Origin: Eutreptiella sp. 'Long Island Sound 2002'
Taxonomy: Eukaryota; Euglenozoa; Euglenophyceae; Eutreptiales; Eutreptiaceae
Direction: 5' to 3'
DNA length: 64,000 nt
NCBI GenBank assembly: GCA_964036045.1
Contig: OZ038383.1
Location: 35,483,394 to 35,547,393, forward strand
In this document: piece by piece, positions 51,741-63,158 of the stretch
Numbering within the stretch: position 1 is the first letter of the stretch
Layout of the letters: each line of letters starts with the position of its first letter
The notes under the pieces: model-generated
Seen by the model: the letters and a program-made list of their open reading frames with translations, nothing else
Database searches by the model: none
Told to the model about the DNA's origin: nothing
Program-made: the position numbers and the translations under genes

Positions 51741-52392
51741 CTCTAATCCACATTTGTGGCTTCAAAAGTGGAAATATGGCTATTTAGGGGCACTTTTTGC
51801 ACCCTCCGGAAGATTATCTTGAGTAAAAGGCATGTAGGGTCACAATTTGTTGCTTGGCAAGCCTAACGGAGCTCTAGGGAAAAATTTCATTAATGCCAAA
51901 TCACACGAAAGCACAACGACATCAATGAAATCAACCATTGTGGGTTCAAAAGTGCAAATACAGCTGTTTGGGAGATTGTTGGCACCCTCCGGATAATTAT
52001 CTTGAGTAAAGGTCATGTAGGGTCACAGTTTGTTGCTTGGCAAGCCTCACCTAGCTCAAGGGACAAACTTGATCAACTTGAGATCACACGAAAGCGTGAC
52101 GGTATCACTTTAATCAACATTCATGTGTTCAAAGGTGCAAATATAGCTGTTTTGGGCCTTTTTTGGCACCCTCCGGGTTATTATCTGGGGTAAAGGGCAT
52201 GCACGGTCACAAATTGTTGCTTGCCAAGCCTCACGTAGCATTGAGGACAAACTTCATCAATTTGAAATCACACGAAAGCGCGACCGTATCACTTTAATCA
52301 ACATTTATGTGTTCAAAACTGCAAATATAGCTGTTTTGGGCCTTTTTTGGGCGAAAGATGGTGTTTTTTGGTCCTGGCGCCCCTGAAACACT
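51730..52392. repeat. Tandem repeat of about 185 bp, 3.4 units
   Basis: Units share GGCACCCTCCGG, TTATCTTGAGTAAA, GGTCACA-TTGTTGCTTG and ATCACACGAAAGC. They start near 51730, 51918, 52102 and 52289 (partial). They follow the PLE2 fragment and run into the right inverted arm through CTGTTTTGGGCC and a segment matching the 58-kb satellite in reverse. No gene is seen. Confidence 0.8.
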
Positions 52393-54008
52393 TGTTCAGT
52401 GGCTTCAATGGCATGCAACACATCTGTCTTGGAGTCCAGCACCCTCAAGTTACGGGGGGGGGGGGCAAAATCTCACCATCCAGCCCTGAAATTCCGGGTT
52501 TTAGCACTTTGTGAGCACATTTAAGGTCATCCATGGTGTGTTTCGGCCTTTGAGGTGCTAAAAACGGATTTAGAGGGCTGCCACCATGAAGTAAGAGGTT
52601 GGTTTCCTTTGCAAGTGTCCAATGGTGCTCCATGCAACATATGACGCTGATTTCAAGGGTTCAAGAGGCAATGCGCATGAGTTATTCCCGGTTTTAGCAC
52701 TTTGTGAGCACTTTTAAGGTCGGCCATGGTGTAGTTCGGCCTTTGAGGTGCTAAAAACGGACTTAGAGGGCTGCCACCATGGAGTAAGAGGTTGGTTTCT
52801 TTTGCAAGTGTCCAATGGTGCCTCCATGCAACATATGACGTTGATTTCAAGGGTTCAAAAGGCAATCCGCATGAGTTATTCCCGGTTTTGGTTCCCGTGT
52901 GAAATGGGTGTCATGAATCGACGATTAGATCAAGTAAACACGCCAAATCAACACCAAGTAAAAGCGACGTGAGCAAATGCAAAAGAAGGAACACATCACG
53001 TTTATCCAGCAGAGATGTCCGTTGATTCATGCCACCTCGTTGGCATGGTTGAAATGGTTGGCATAGTAGGCACGGGAACACCCAAAAATGGGCCCCTCAA
53101 AATGCAAAAAATTGCATTTGGGATAATGGAAGATGTATGAGTCGTGCACCTACCTCAGGCCTCACCCCCGTCATCCTCATCAACGCCTCCTTCACTTAGG
53201 TTCTTCCGGCTTCGAGGAGTCGTGACTCCCCCAGAGCTTCCCCCGAGATATTGGCAAGATATCCCACTCTAGGTTTAGTATCCTACTACCGGACGTCATC
53301 ACGAGAGCGCCAGCCCTCGCTCCACCTCACAGTAGTTACGAATGCAAAGGGGCACCTTGGGATACACATTATTTTCCACCGGAATCACCTTCGTGTTGGA
53401 ATTGTTAAATTGGAATCAAAGACTGCTACCGGATAGGGTTAACACTAGTAACACCAGCATCATACTTCGTCCTTCTCCGAGAATAAGGCTCCAAAAATGG
53501 CCATGGAATGGTAAAACCTATAAATGGGCCCCTCAAAATGCAAAAAATTGCAAGAAAAGTTTGCGGATAATGGAAGATGTATGAGTCGTGCACCTACCTC
53601 AGGCCTCACCCCCGTCATCCTCATCAACGCCTCCTTCACTTAGGTTCTTCCGGCTTCGAGGAGTCGTGACTCCCCCAGAGCTTCCCCCGAGATATTGGCA
53701 AGATATCCCACTCTAGGTTTAGTATCCTACTACCGGGCGTCATCACGAGAGCGCCAGCCCTCGCTCCACCTCACAGTAGTTGCGAATGCAAATGGGCACC
53801 TTGGGATACACATTATTTTCCACCGGAATCACCTTCGTGTTGGAATTGTTAAATTGGAATCAAAGAGTGCTACCGGATAGGGTTAACACTAGTAACACCA
53901 GCATCATACTTCGTCCTTCTCCGAGAATAAGGCTCCAAAAATGGCCATTTCGTGCCCAATATAGAGTCTCGGTGGGGTTTAGTTCCGTCAATTGTATAGC
54001 CAAGAAGT
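52393..54008 (-). repeat. Right inverted arm (uninterrupted)
   Basis: This block is the reverse complement of 42398-42822 plus 16546-17772 and shows the pre-insertion state of the element-A target (CTTACTCCATGG in reverse complement). It carries the same internal 430-bp direct duplication as the left arm. Small frames in it mirror those of the left arm. Confidence 0.9.
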
Positions 54009-54717
54009 ATATTAATGAATTCTCGTGAAGTCACTTGCAAGGGCTCGTCAGTGGGGCATGCAAACAAGCATAAAACAACAAAAGTGGCTTGTGCCCATAG
54101 ACTGCAGAGAGAGAGTGATCAAGCGTCTTTCGACCTTAACAAGTGTTCAACAATTCATTCACGAGGCGTACAACTCCATGCATCTGTTGAGCCTTTGCTT
54201 GTTGCCTTTGGCATTGCGTTGTACACACATTTGCATTTGCATATTGATGGTATTTTGGGTGAATTGTATGGGAATGCTTAAGTTCAACGCAGTGGTGGAG
54301 GACAGAAGCAAGCGTTAGGGAGCTTGTGGGTCTATGCTAGAAATATCATACTTGAAATATCACAGAGGAAATATCACAGTTGTGTCGGTCATTTTTTGCC
54401 CGCCTGTCCCATCTCTCCATTCAAGTGGTGGTTTGGCTTGCCGTTGTGGTGGTTGATGATTTTGCTGCGGTTGCAATCCATGATGCATGATGCATGATGC
54501 TCCACTTCTCTTCTCAAAGCAATGTCGTCTATCCCGCAAATTGGCGGTACTCTTCCAGTGTTGGCAAGGGAGCACCTGTGTATGTGGCTGGTGTGTTGGA
54601 GTTCTTGAGCGCCGAGATGTTGGAGCTTGCGGGCAACGCATCAAGAGAAAACAAGAAGAAGCAACATATCACGCCTCGGCTCTTGATGGTATGCACCGTT
54701 TGCCCCGTGCACATCCC

Positions 54718-54912
54718 ATGTTGCACACACGCACCAACTGTGCACACTGCACGCACGCAGTGTGCACACTGCACGCACGCATTGTGCACGCTGCGCGCAC
54801 GCATTGTGCACATTGCAGACACGCATTGTGCACGCTGCACGCACGCACGCATTGTGCACGCTGCACGCACGCACACACTGTGCCTACTGCATGCACGCAC
54901 TGTGCACAGTGA
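54718..54912. repeat. 22-bp GTGCAC minisatellite, block 1
   Basis: It is made of units like TGTGCACGCTGCACGCACGCAT, about nine copies with small length changes. GTGCAC and TGCA palindromes dominate. Confidence 0.9.
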
Positions 54913-56097
54913 AAGGGCAGGAGGGAGCAGCAGATTGGTCTTTGGTCCCATGTTCATGTGCAAATGAGTTGTGCCCAAGCACCATGAGCACAATGAGAGT
55001 TGTGGAAAACAAAAGAGTGCCGTGACAGAGAGCGGAAAGGACGCGGTGGAGCGTACCCGAACATTGCTGCAGTGTGGAAAGTCTGATTGTGGTTTCCAAA
55101 ATTGATGGGTTTCACCCACACAACCACACACTGTGGCTGGGTTTCAGGGCAAGAGCTGTAGTGCGTTGGCGGCACAGTGTCAATATGGGCATTAGCTAGC
55201 CGCTCGAGGGCGGCCTGGCTGCAAGGATTGGACAATGAACACATTTTGCATTTTCGTAGATGAATAGTTGTGAAGCATTTGGTCATAGTCCACATCCAGC
55301 ACATGCTAACCGCACCCTCCTTCATCAACCTCTCAAGGATGGGCAAGCCTGTGGAACAATCCTGTCCTTACTTGATAATGGATGCGCCTGCAAACGCTTT
55401 TTATTCCCCTCAAGGTGGAGCTGTGGTGGAGGGGTGCACCTGTTCATCCGAGGTATTTTTGGCCTCTCTATTTATTGTGTTGTCGTGTGTGTGTTCGTTT
55501 GGCCAAGAGTTGGACTATTTTGGCAGGAGCGGTCCAAGAAAGGGGGGTATTGGACCGTGACCAGTCAGGGGTATTGAGGGGTGTTGAGGATTGCTTTGGG
55601 CTGGTGGGGCTTGCTGAGGGTTCATGTGGGCTTTTAACCGTTGTTCTGGGGTGTTGGGGCATGGGTGGGGCAGGAGGGGTTTTGCTTATGGCCTTTCCGT
55701 CAAAAGTGCAGTTGGAGGCTGTTGGACAAACGCCTCTCTGCATACTCTGGGATCGTCTTCATCGTTGAGCGTTTTGGAATAAATGGCACATGTTCAAAAG
55801 TAATTGATGGGTTTCTTCAGAAGGCGAAGGAAATGAAGTGATCATTGGAGCAATGTGCAGGGATGCTTGCCTTGTGATGTTCATTGTTTGCACAGACTTC
55901 CCCATGCACAGGTAGCCCCTTCATGGGAGATCCGAGTTTGTGGTTTGTTATGGAGCTTTAGTTTTTTTGCTACCTACAGAACTGTCCAATGAACCGTGTC
56001 ATTCTCATCAGTAGTTTTCTCGCGCTGAGAAGCCTTGTGCACACCAGCAATTTCACTTTACGGGAAATTCCAGCATGGCCTGCAGCCACTTGACACC

Positions 56098-56352
56098 ACG
56101 CACTGTGCACACTGCACGCACGCACTGTGCACGCTGCACGCTGCACGCACGCATTGTGCACACTGCACGCACGCAGTGTGCACGCTGCACGATGCACGCA
56201 CGCATTGTGCACACTGCACGCACGCACTGTGCACGCTGCACGCACGCATTGTGCAAACTGCACGCACGCATTGTGCACGCTGCACGCACGCATTGTGCAA
56301 ACTGCACGCACGCATTGGCACGCTGCACGCACGCATTGTGCACGCTGTGCGC
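56098..56352. repeat. 22-bp GTGCAC minisatellite, block 2
   Basis: About eleven units of the same 22-bp family as block 1, alternating CACTGTGCACACTG and CATTGTGCACGCTG variants. Confidence 0.9.
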
Positions 56353-56987
56353 TTTTGCATGCAGCCCTTCTCTCCTTCTCAGGCGATGAATGGCAATCTG
56401 GGCCATCACATGGCAGTATAAATGGATTTCAACCGAAAGCCTATGGGTATGAGCAGGCAGAAAAAGGGGCAGGCCCATCTACCATATGACTGACACGTGA
56501 TAGTCTGGTGCTGGAATGGCGGTTTGTTAACCCCCTCCACCCCGACCCCCTCTTCTAGCCTCCTCTCTTATGTCTGAGCCACGAATTGGTTTTGGGCAAA
56601 AGTGTTTGGGTCATTTCCCCTTGTGGCCAAAAAGAAAGCCGAAAACTGTGTTTCGGCGCCACGAATTCTGCAACTGCACTGGCACAAGCAAATCTCCAAT
56701 TCCTCCTCCTCCTTTTCAAGCACACACCTGCTGACCAGGGATGGAGCATGAAGAAGGTTCAGGGGGGGGAGGGGGGGGATGCTGGCCGTCCGATAATCTG
56801 TTTGAAGGTTTGATGCACGCTGCAGCTGCGCTGTACCACACCCGGCACAGTGCGTGAGAGGACCACCAGCTTGGAATGGAGACGATGCCCCTCTCTGGCT
56901 TTGATGCAGGCTCAGCGATAAAGGAAGGGGGCCTAACAGGCGCCGTGTGCACTGTGTGCAGAAATTAGCCATTCTTGGGGCTCCCAC

Positions 56988-57627
56988 TCGGCACGCACTG
57001 TGCACACTGCACGCACCCATTGTGCACGCTGCACGCACGCATTGTGCACACTGCACGCACGCACTGTGCGCACTGCACGCACGCATTGTGTAAACTGCAC
57101 GCACGCACGCATTGTGCAAACTGCACGCACGCATTGTGCAAACTGCACGCGCCTACTGTGCACACTGCAGGCGCGCATTGTGCAAACTGCACGCACGCAT
57201 TGTGCACGCTGCACGCACGCATTGTGCAAACTGCACGCACACATTGTGCACGCTGCACGCACGCATTGTGCACGCTGCACGCACGCACTGTGCGCACTGC
57301 ACGCACGCATTGTGCAAACTGCACGCACGCATTGTGCACGCTGCACGCACGCACTGTGCACACTGCACGCACGCATTGTGCACGCTGCAAGCACGCATTG
57401 TGCACGTTGCACGCACGCACTGTGCACGCTGCACGCACGCATTGTGCACGCTGCACGCACGCATTCTGCACGCTGCACGCACGCACTGTGCACACTGCAC
57501 GCACGCATTGTGCACGCTGCACGCACGCACTGTGCACACTGCATGCACGCATTGTGCACGCTGCACACACGAACTGTGAACATGCACACTGTGCACACCG
57601 TACGCATGCACTGTGCACACTGCATTG
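56988..57627. repeat. 22-bp GTGCAC minisatellite, block 3
   Basis: About 29 units of the same family make this the longest block. Because 22 is not a multiple of 3 and the units lack stops, frames of up to 268 codons appear on both strands. They are artefacts of the repeat. Confidence 0.92.
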
Positions 57628-57930
57628 TCTTTTGGCAGGACCTCTGTATTTACTTAGTTTTGTTGGCCATACCTGGGAACGTTCTCTATGGGGCATCCGT
57701 TCTGGCCTACTCCATGGAGGCCTCCTGGATCTGAAAACAAGTTCCACTCCTATTGGGGAGCATGGAGACCATGGTCTTTAATTTAATTCTGGTGTTTCAG
57801 ATCGTCTTGTTTGGCAAGCCGTCGAGCAAACCTCTGCTGGCCAGTGCATACAGTCCAATGCAGTGTGAGTATTGGGCTTGGGTGCAGGAATGCTGTGCTC
57901 CTTGACGGAGGGAGGGACCCTTGTGGGACT

Positions 57931-60900
57931 TTGCAAGGGGGGGGGGATTCTTATCAAAAATAGGCCAAGATTCATTGAGTTTTTTAGCCAAAAATTGAGT
58001 TTTTGGCCTGAGGCGAGCAGCTTGAGGGTGCGGGATGTGAAAAAGCAAGTTGTGTGGACACACACATCAAGAAAACACAATTTACAGCATCCGTATGCAC
58101 CAAAATCTGCCATTTTTCATCAAAAATCGGCCAAAAATGGCCATTTTTTGTCAACAATTGAGTTTTTTGGCCAAAAAATACCAATTTCGAGCCCAAATCA
58201 GTGTGTTCTGGGTCTGGGTGGTCAGTTGGTGCCCCCAGTATCCTATTTTGAGGGTGCTGGACTCAAAGGAAGATGTGTTGCATGCCATTGAAGCCATTTC
58301 ACAACTGTTTCAGGGCCACCAGCACCAAAAAACACCATTTTTCGCCCAAAAAATGGCCAAAAAATACCAATTTTGGGCCCAAATCAGTGTTATCTAGGTC
58401 CGGGTGGTCAATTCCTGCCCCCCCTACCCTATTTTGAGGGTGCTGGACTCAAAAGCACATGTGTTGCATGCCATTGAGGCCACCAGCACCAAAAAACATA
58501 TTTTTCGCCCGAAAACGGAGAAAAATGCCATTTTTCGGCCCGAAACAAGGCCGCCCCCCCAAATGGCCATTTTTTTTGCCCCAAAAAGGCCAATTTTGGG
58601 CCAAAAACAGTGTTCTTTGGGCTTGGGTGGCCAGTTCAAGGCCACCCCACGCTATTTCGCAGGTGCTCGACTCAAAAAAAAATGTTTTGCAGCATATGGG
58701 AGCCGGAAAATGGGTGAGTCAGGGCCGCCCCCACCCCCCCCCCAAAATGGCCATTTTTTGCCAAAAAAAAAGGCCTAACAATGCCAATTTTGGGCCAAAA
58801 ACAGTGTTTTTTGGGCTTGGGTGGCCATTTCAAGGCCCCCCACCCTATTTCGCAGGTGCTCGACTCAAAAAAACATGTGTTGTAGGGTATGGGAGCCGGA
58901 AAATGGGTGATTCAGCCCCCCCCCCCCCCAAAATGGCCATTTTTTGCCCAAAAAAGGCCTAAAAATGCCAATTTTGGGCCAAAAACAGTGTTTTTTGGGC
59001 TTGGGTGGCCATTTCAAGCCCCCCCACCCTATTTTGCAGGTGCTCGACTCAAACAAAAACATGTGTTGCAGCATATGGGAGCCGGAAAATGGGTGAATCA
59101 GGGCCGCCCCCCCCAAAAAATGGCCAATTTTTGCCCAAAAAAAGGCCTAAAAATGCCAATTTTGGGCCAAAAACAGTGTTTTTTTGGCTCATTTTCCGGC
59201 CCCCATACCCTGCAACACATGTTTTTTTGAGTCGGGCATCTGCGAAATAGGGTGGGGGGCCTTGAAATGGACACCCAAGCCCAAAAAGTATTGTTTTTGG
59301 TCCAAAATTGGCATTTTTAGGCCTTTTTTTGGGCAAAAAATGGCCATTTGGGGGGGGGGGGGGGGCGGCCCTGAATCACCCATTTTCCGGCTCCCATACC
59401 CTGCAACATATGTTTTTTTGAGTCGAGAACCTGTGAAATAGGGTGCGGGGGCCTTGAACTGACCACCCGAGCCAAAAAAACACTGTTTTTGGCCCAAAAT
59501 TGGCATTTTAAGGCCCCCGCACCCTATTTCACAGGTTCTCGACTCAAAAAAACATATGTTGCAGGGTATGGGAGCCGGAAAATGGGTGATTCAGGGCCGC
59601 CCCCCCAAATGGCCATTTTTTGCCCAAAAAAAGGCCTAAAAATGCCAATTTTGGACCAAAAACAATACTTTTTGGGCTTGGGTGTCCATTTCAAGGCCCC
59701 CCACCCTATTTCGCAGATGCCCGACTCAAAAAAACATGTGTTGCAGGGTATGGGAGCCGGAAAATGGGTGATTCAGGGCTCCCCCCCCAAAAAAAATGGC
59801 CATTTTTTGCCCAAGAAAAGCCTAAAAATGCCAATTTTGGGCCAAAAACAGTGTTTTTTAGGCTTGGGTGGCCAGTTCAAGGCCCCCCCTCCCTATTTCG
59901 CAGGTGCTCGACTCAAAAAAAGATGTGTTGCAGGGTTAGGGACCCAGAAAATAGGTGACTCAGGGCAGCCGCCCCTAAAAAATGGCCATTTTTTGTCCAA
60001 AAATGGCCTAAAAATGCCATTTTTGGGCCAAAAACAGTGTTTTTTGGGCTTGGGTGGTCAGTTCAACTCCCTCCCACCCTACTTCGCAGGTGCCCGACTC
60101 AAAAAACATGTGTTGCAGGGTTAGGGACCCAGAAAATAGGTGATTCAGGGCCGCTCCCCCCCCTTAAAAAATGGCTATTTTTTGCCCAAAAATGGCTTAA
60201 AAATGCCATTTTTGGGCCAAAAACAGTGTTTTTTGGGCTCGGGTGGTCAGTCTGACGCCCCCCCACCCTATTTCACAGGTGCTCGACTCCAAAAAACATG
60301 TGTTGCAGGATTAGGGACCCGGAAAATGGGTGAATCAGGGCCGCCCCCCCTAAAAAATGGCCATTTTTGCCCAAAAATGGCTTAAAAATTCCAATTTTGG
60401 GCCAGAAATAGTGTTTTTTTGGCCTCAGCCGGTCAGTTTGACGCCCCCCCACCCTATTTCGCAGGTGCTCAACTCAAAAAAAGGTGTGTTTTAGGGTTAG
60501 GGAGCCGGAAAATGCCCCCCCCAAAAATGGCCATTTTTTGCCAAGAAAAGGCCTAGAAATGCCAATTTGGGGCCAAAAACAGTGTTTTTGGGCTCGGGTG
60601 GTCAGTTTGACGCCCCCCCACCCTATTTTGCAGGTGCTCGACTCAAAAAAACATGTGTCGCAGGATTAGGGAGCCGGAAAATGGGTGATGCAGCGCCCCC
60701 CCCCCCCCCCCGGAAAATGGCCATTTTTTGTCCAAAAATGGCCTAAAAATGCCATTTTTGGGCCAAAAACAGAGTTTTTTGGGCTCGGGTGGTCCATTCA
60801 ACACCCCGCACCCTATTTTGCAGGTGCCCCACAGCACAAAAAAACATGTGTTGCAGGGTTAGAAACCTAGAAAATGGGTGATTCAGGGCCGCTCCCCCTA

Positions 60901-61314
60901 AAAGATGCCCATTTTTTGCCCAAAAATGGCTTAAAAACGCCAATTTTGGGCAAAAAAACATTGTTTTTTGGGCTCGGATGGCCACTACAAGCCCGCCCCA
61001 CCCTATTTTGCAGATGCCTGACGCAAAAAAACATGTATTCAAAATTATTGGAGCCAGCAAATAGGTGTTTCAGGGCTTCTTCGACCTGAAAAAGGACATT
61101 ATGTGTCAAAAAATGGCCTAACATTGCCAGTATTTTGGAAAAAATCTGTATGTTTTAGGCTTGGGGGCTCCTTTCAAGGCCCCCGCACCCTATTTTGTAG
61201 GTGCCCAACGCACCAAAATAGCTTTCGCACCATGTTTGGCATGATATTTAAGCTCCAAAACAAGTCACTCCACCATTTTCCTAGTTTTCGGAATAAACTA
61301 ACACTTTTGCCTTG
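57931..61314. repeat. Satellite array of about 170-bp units, partly inverted
   Basis: About 18 diverged units share AATGGCCATTTTTTGCC, TTTTGGGCCAAAAACAG, TTGGGCTTGGGTGGCC, CCACCCTATTTCGCAGG and CATGTGTTGCAGG. Homopolymer runs of A, C and G are frequent. Units at about 59184-59510 run in the opposite orientation. Early units (58250, 58435) contain the GAGGGTGCTGGACTC monomer also found at the inner ends of the inverted arms. Short frames repeat with the units and are not genes. The array ends just before the right X terminus. Confidence 0.88.
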
Positions 61315-61327
61315 AAAAACCTATGTG
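61315..61327 (-). repeat. Right terminal inverted repeat of insertion X
   Basis: AAAAACCTATGTG is the reverse complement of 16068-16080. GTAC follows directly and the Gypsy-2 integrase frame resumes. Confidence 0.7.
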
Positions 61328-62308
61328 GTACGCTCAGATACCGGCTGGTACAAGAGGGTCCTGAGATCCCTCAATGTCCAGGTGTCTACGGGGATCCCCT
61401 ACTCTCACACGAGCAACCCCCTATGTGAGCGACAGAGTCCTGTCCTCAAGGAGAATATAAGGATATGGTGCAAAACTGAGCGGACCAGAGACTGGGTGAG
61501 ACTACTCCCCGTCATATCGTTGATGATGAACTCCCAAGAGAGTTCGGCGACTGGCTACTCGCCCCATGAGCTATTCCTAGGGCGCCCGGCGTGGTTCCTA
61601 CATGCTCCCTATCAGGAGGATACCCATTCTTCTGTGGGTAACTGGGTCCAGGAGCAACACACGAAGGTGGACAAGGCCAAGGCTATGCTCCAGAGAGTGA
61701 GGGAGCGTCAGTGGAACAAGAAGAACAAGCACCGGGTGCCTGCTTCCTACCAAGAGGGGGACTGGGTGCTGGTGCACCACAGCCGACTACCCGTCTGGCC
61801 ACGCTCTACCAGCGATGACCCCTACTTCGGGCCCTACAAGATTCTATCTGTGGATGGACACCGTATCACAGTGCGGTGTTTTCCCCGACTAGGGGGGACC
61901 CTGGTGTGCACTGCACAGCACTTGAAGCGCTACTATGGTCTTGAAGACCTATGTGGGGAGGAGTGGGAGCTGAACGACGAGGAGATCGCCGCCCTAGACT
62001 TACAAGGGGCTGCCAGCCCTATGAAAGTTGATGGGGACCTCCCCGATATGAACGCCGAGGAGATGGCTAAGGAAGGCTTCTACCTGGTGAAGTCTGTACT
62101 ACGCCACCGCTATCGCCAGGGTTGGCGCTTCCTCACCCTCTGGGAGGGGTTTGGAGTCGAAGAGGCCACCTGGGAGCCCTTCTCAGCGTTTGTTCTACCT
62201 GAGGGACGCCTAAACTCAGTTCTGGTAGACTACTTGTCCCAGAACAACCTTGGTGAGTTGCTGAGGCTCGCTGAGACGCTTGCCTCCAAGACTAAAGCTA
62301 GGGACTGA
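61328..62308 (+). pseudogene. Gypsy-2 pol, second remaining piece: integrase end and chromodomain
   Basis: The frame opens directly at the X junction with VRSDTGWYKRVLRSL and the catalytic Glu region NPLCERQSPV, completing the D-D-E core begun at 15872. It continues through the integrase C-terminal domain (DWVLVHHSRLP, DPYFGPYKIL) to a chromodomain (YRQGWRFLTLWEGFG, EEATWEPFSAFV) near residues 255-300. It ends at TGA (62306-62308) with no internal stop. The lack of decay contrasts with the two TAG codons in the first piece. The chromodomain would guide insertion to histone-marked chromatin. Confidence 0.9.
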
Positions 62309-63158
62309 ACCTTACCCTTACCTGCCTAAGCGTATGTGTGAGTGTGCTATTCCTAAGGTCCTGAGAGCAAGCCGCAGAAATGGTGTACTAATTATACCCA
62401 AGTCTGCACGCTTGCTAAACCCGGCGGATGTCTTACCGGTGCCACGGGGTACGCCCCGGGTCTCTCCGCCCCTAAGCGCCCAGTTTCTGTGCTGGCGCAA
62501 AACCCTGGGGGAATACCCAGCCTACGAGTCCAGGTATTGTTTTTCCTACCTACCTGCCTACTAAAGGGGAGGGGTGGCCAAAAGCTATGAAGGCATGAAA
62601 ACGCCTGTTTGCTATGAAGGCCAAAACCTAGACTAACCACTGCCACTGCCCACCAACCCCGCTAAAATTGCAGGAAACGGCTGGGACAGTGACACATGCA
62701 CTACAGGTCCTACACACTCTACAGTTGCACCATCCTTGGTGGGCGACCACTTGCTCAACTGGCTCAAGCCCCCACCCAGGACTACCACTCCTACACGCAC
62801 GCTCTATTGGGTGGTGTTGATGAAGAGGTCACGAGCCCTAATGGCTCACCTATGAGATGGCAAGAGAACACACAGCTACTAAGCGTCTGTGGCCTAATAG
62901 GGACGCCACAACGCGTTTCCCTGCTAGGGCTTGGAGGGAAGGAGTGCTCTTTTGGCTTGCACGGCGCATATGTCGATGGAGTCGGACTCGGTGCTCTGCC
63001 ACAGGCAGAGGCAGAGTTATTTGTTTGGTGTGTTCAGCGCCCTTGTTTAGAAGGGCAGAAAAAAAATCGCCGCTGCACCAATCGCCCTGACCTTCCCACC
63101 TCTAAAACAGAGGCAAATGAAGGACAGTTTGGCACTGAGGAACCAAGACTACCTCCAC
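62309..63158 (+). other. Gypsy-2 region between pol and 3' LTR; one unassigned frame
   Basis: There is little structure before 62690. An ATG at 62696 opens 176 codons that run into the LTR (stop TAA at 63224-63226), with SYTLYSCTILGG and a basic segment (GQKKNRRCTNRP). It could be an accessory ORF or chance. No family is recognised, and no purine tract was found directly before the LTR. Confidence 0.3.

Larger units (their letters stand above)
54009..57930 (+). other. Possible multi-exon gene of X with minisatellite-filled introns
   Basis: Stretches of ordinary complexity alternate with 22-bp minisatellite blocks. Edges of the blocks resemble splice sites: GATG-GTATGCACCG before the first, TTCTCTCCTTCTCAG before GCGATGAATGG after the second, and TGTCTTTTGGCAG before GACCTCTGTATT after the third. 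Candidate coding pieces include 54025-54318 (RLSTLTSVQQFIHEAYNSMH), about 55270-55500 (LVIVHIQHMLTAPSFINLS) and 57641-57734 (LCIYLVLLAIPGNVLYG, membrane-like, ending in TGA). I cannot join these into one frame with confidence and no family is recognised. Confidence 0.3.
16068..61327. mobile_element. Insertion X: 45.3-kb composite insertion splitting Gypsy-2 integrase
   Basis: The Gypsy-2 integrase frame stops after the NSDEDV codons and resumes 45 kb later. The inserted block starts CACATAGGTTTTT (16068-16080) and ends with the exact reverse complement (61315-61327), a 13-bp terminal inverted repeat. GTAC occurs on both sides, 3 bases outside the left end (16061-16064) and directly after the right end (61328-61331), so a target duplication is possible but not clean. 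The block contains the inverted arms, elements A, B, D and E, PLE1, PLE2, the minisatellites and the satellite array described below. Its own genes, if any, may lie at 54-57.8 kb. Its class is unknown. Confidence 0.75.

Noticed and set aside
53251-53880. Small duplicated frames starting MARYPTLGLVSYY in both arms
   Set aside because: They occur four times as part of the 430-bp duplication and its inverted copy. They are about 60 codons long with no sign of selection that I can judge.
54718-57627. CRISPR-like appearance of short repeats
   Set aside because: The units are contiguous 22-mers without unique spacers, and the context is eukaryotic.
56975-57781. Frames of 230-268 codons rich in Cys, His, Ala, Arg and Thr on both strands
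   Set aside because: They are translations of the 22-bp minisatellite. Similar frames exist in several phases on both strands.
58404-60385. Repeated frames with GAGKW/GSRKMGDSG-like peptides in the satellite
   Set aside because: They recur with the 170-bp unit, switch phase and strand, and have homopolymer-driven composition.
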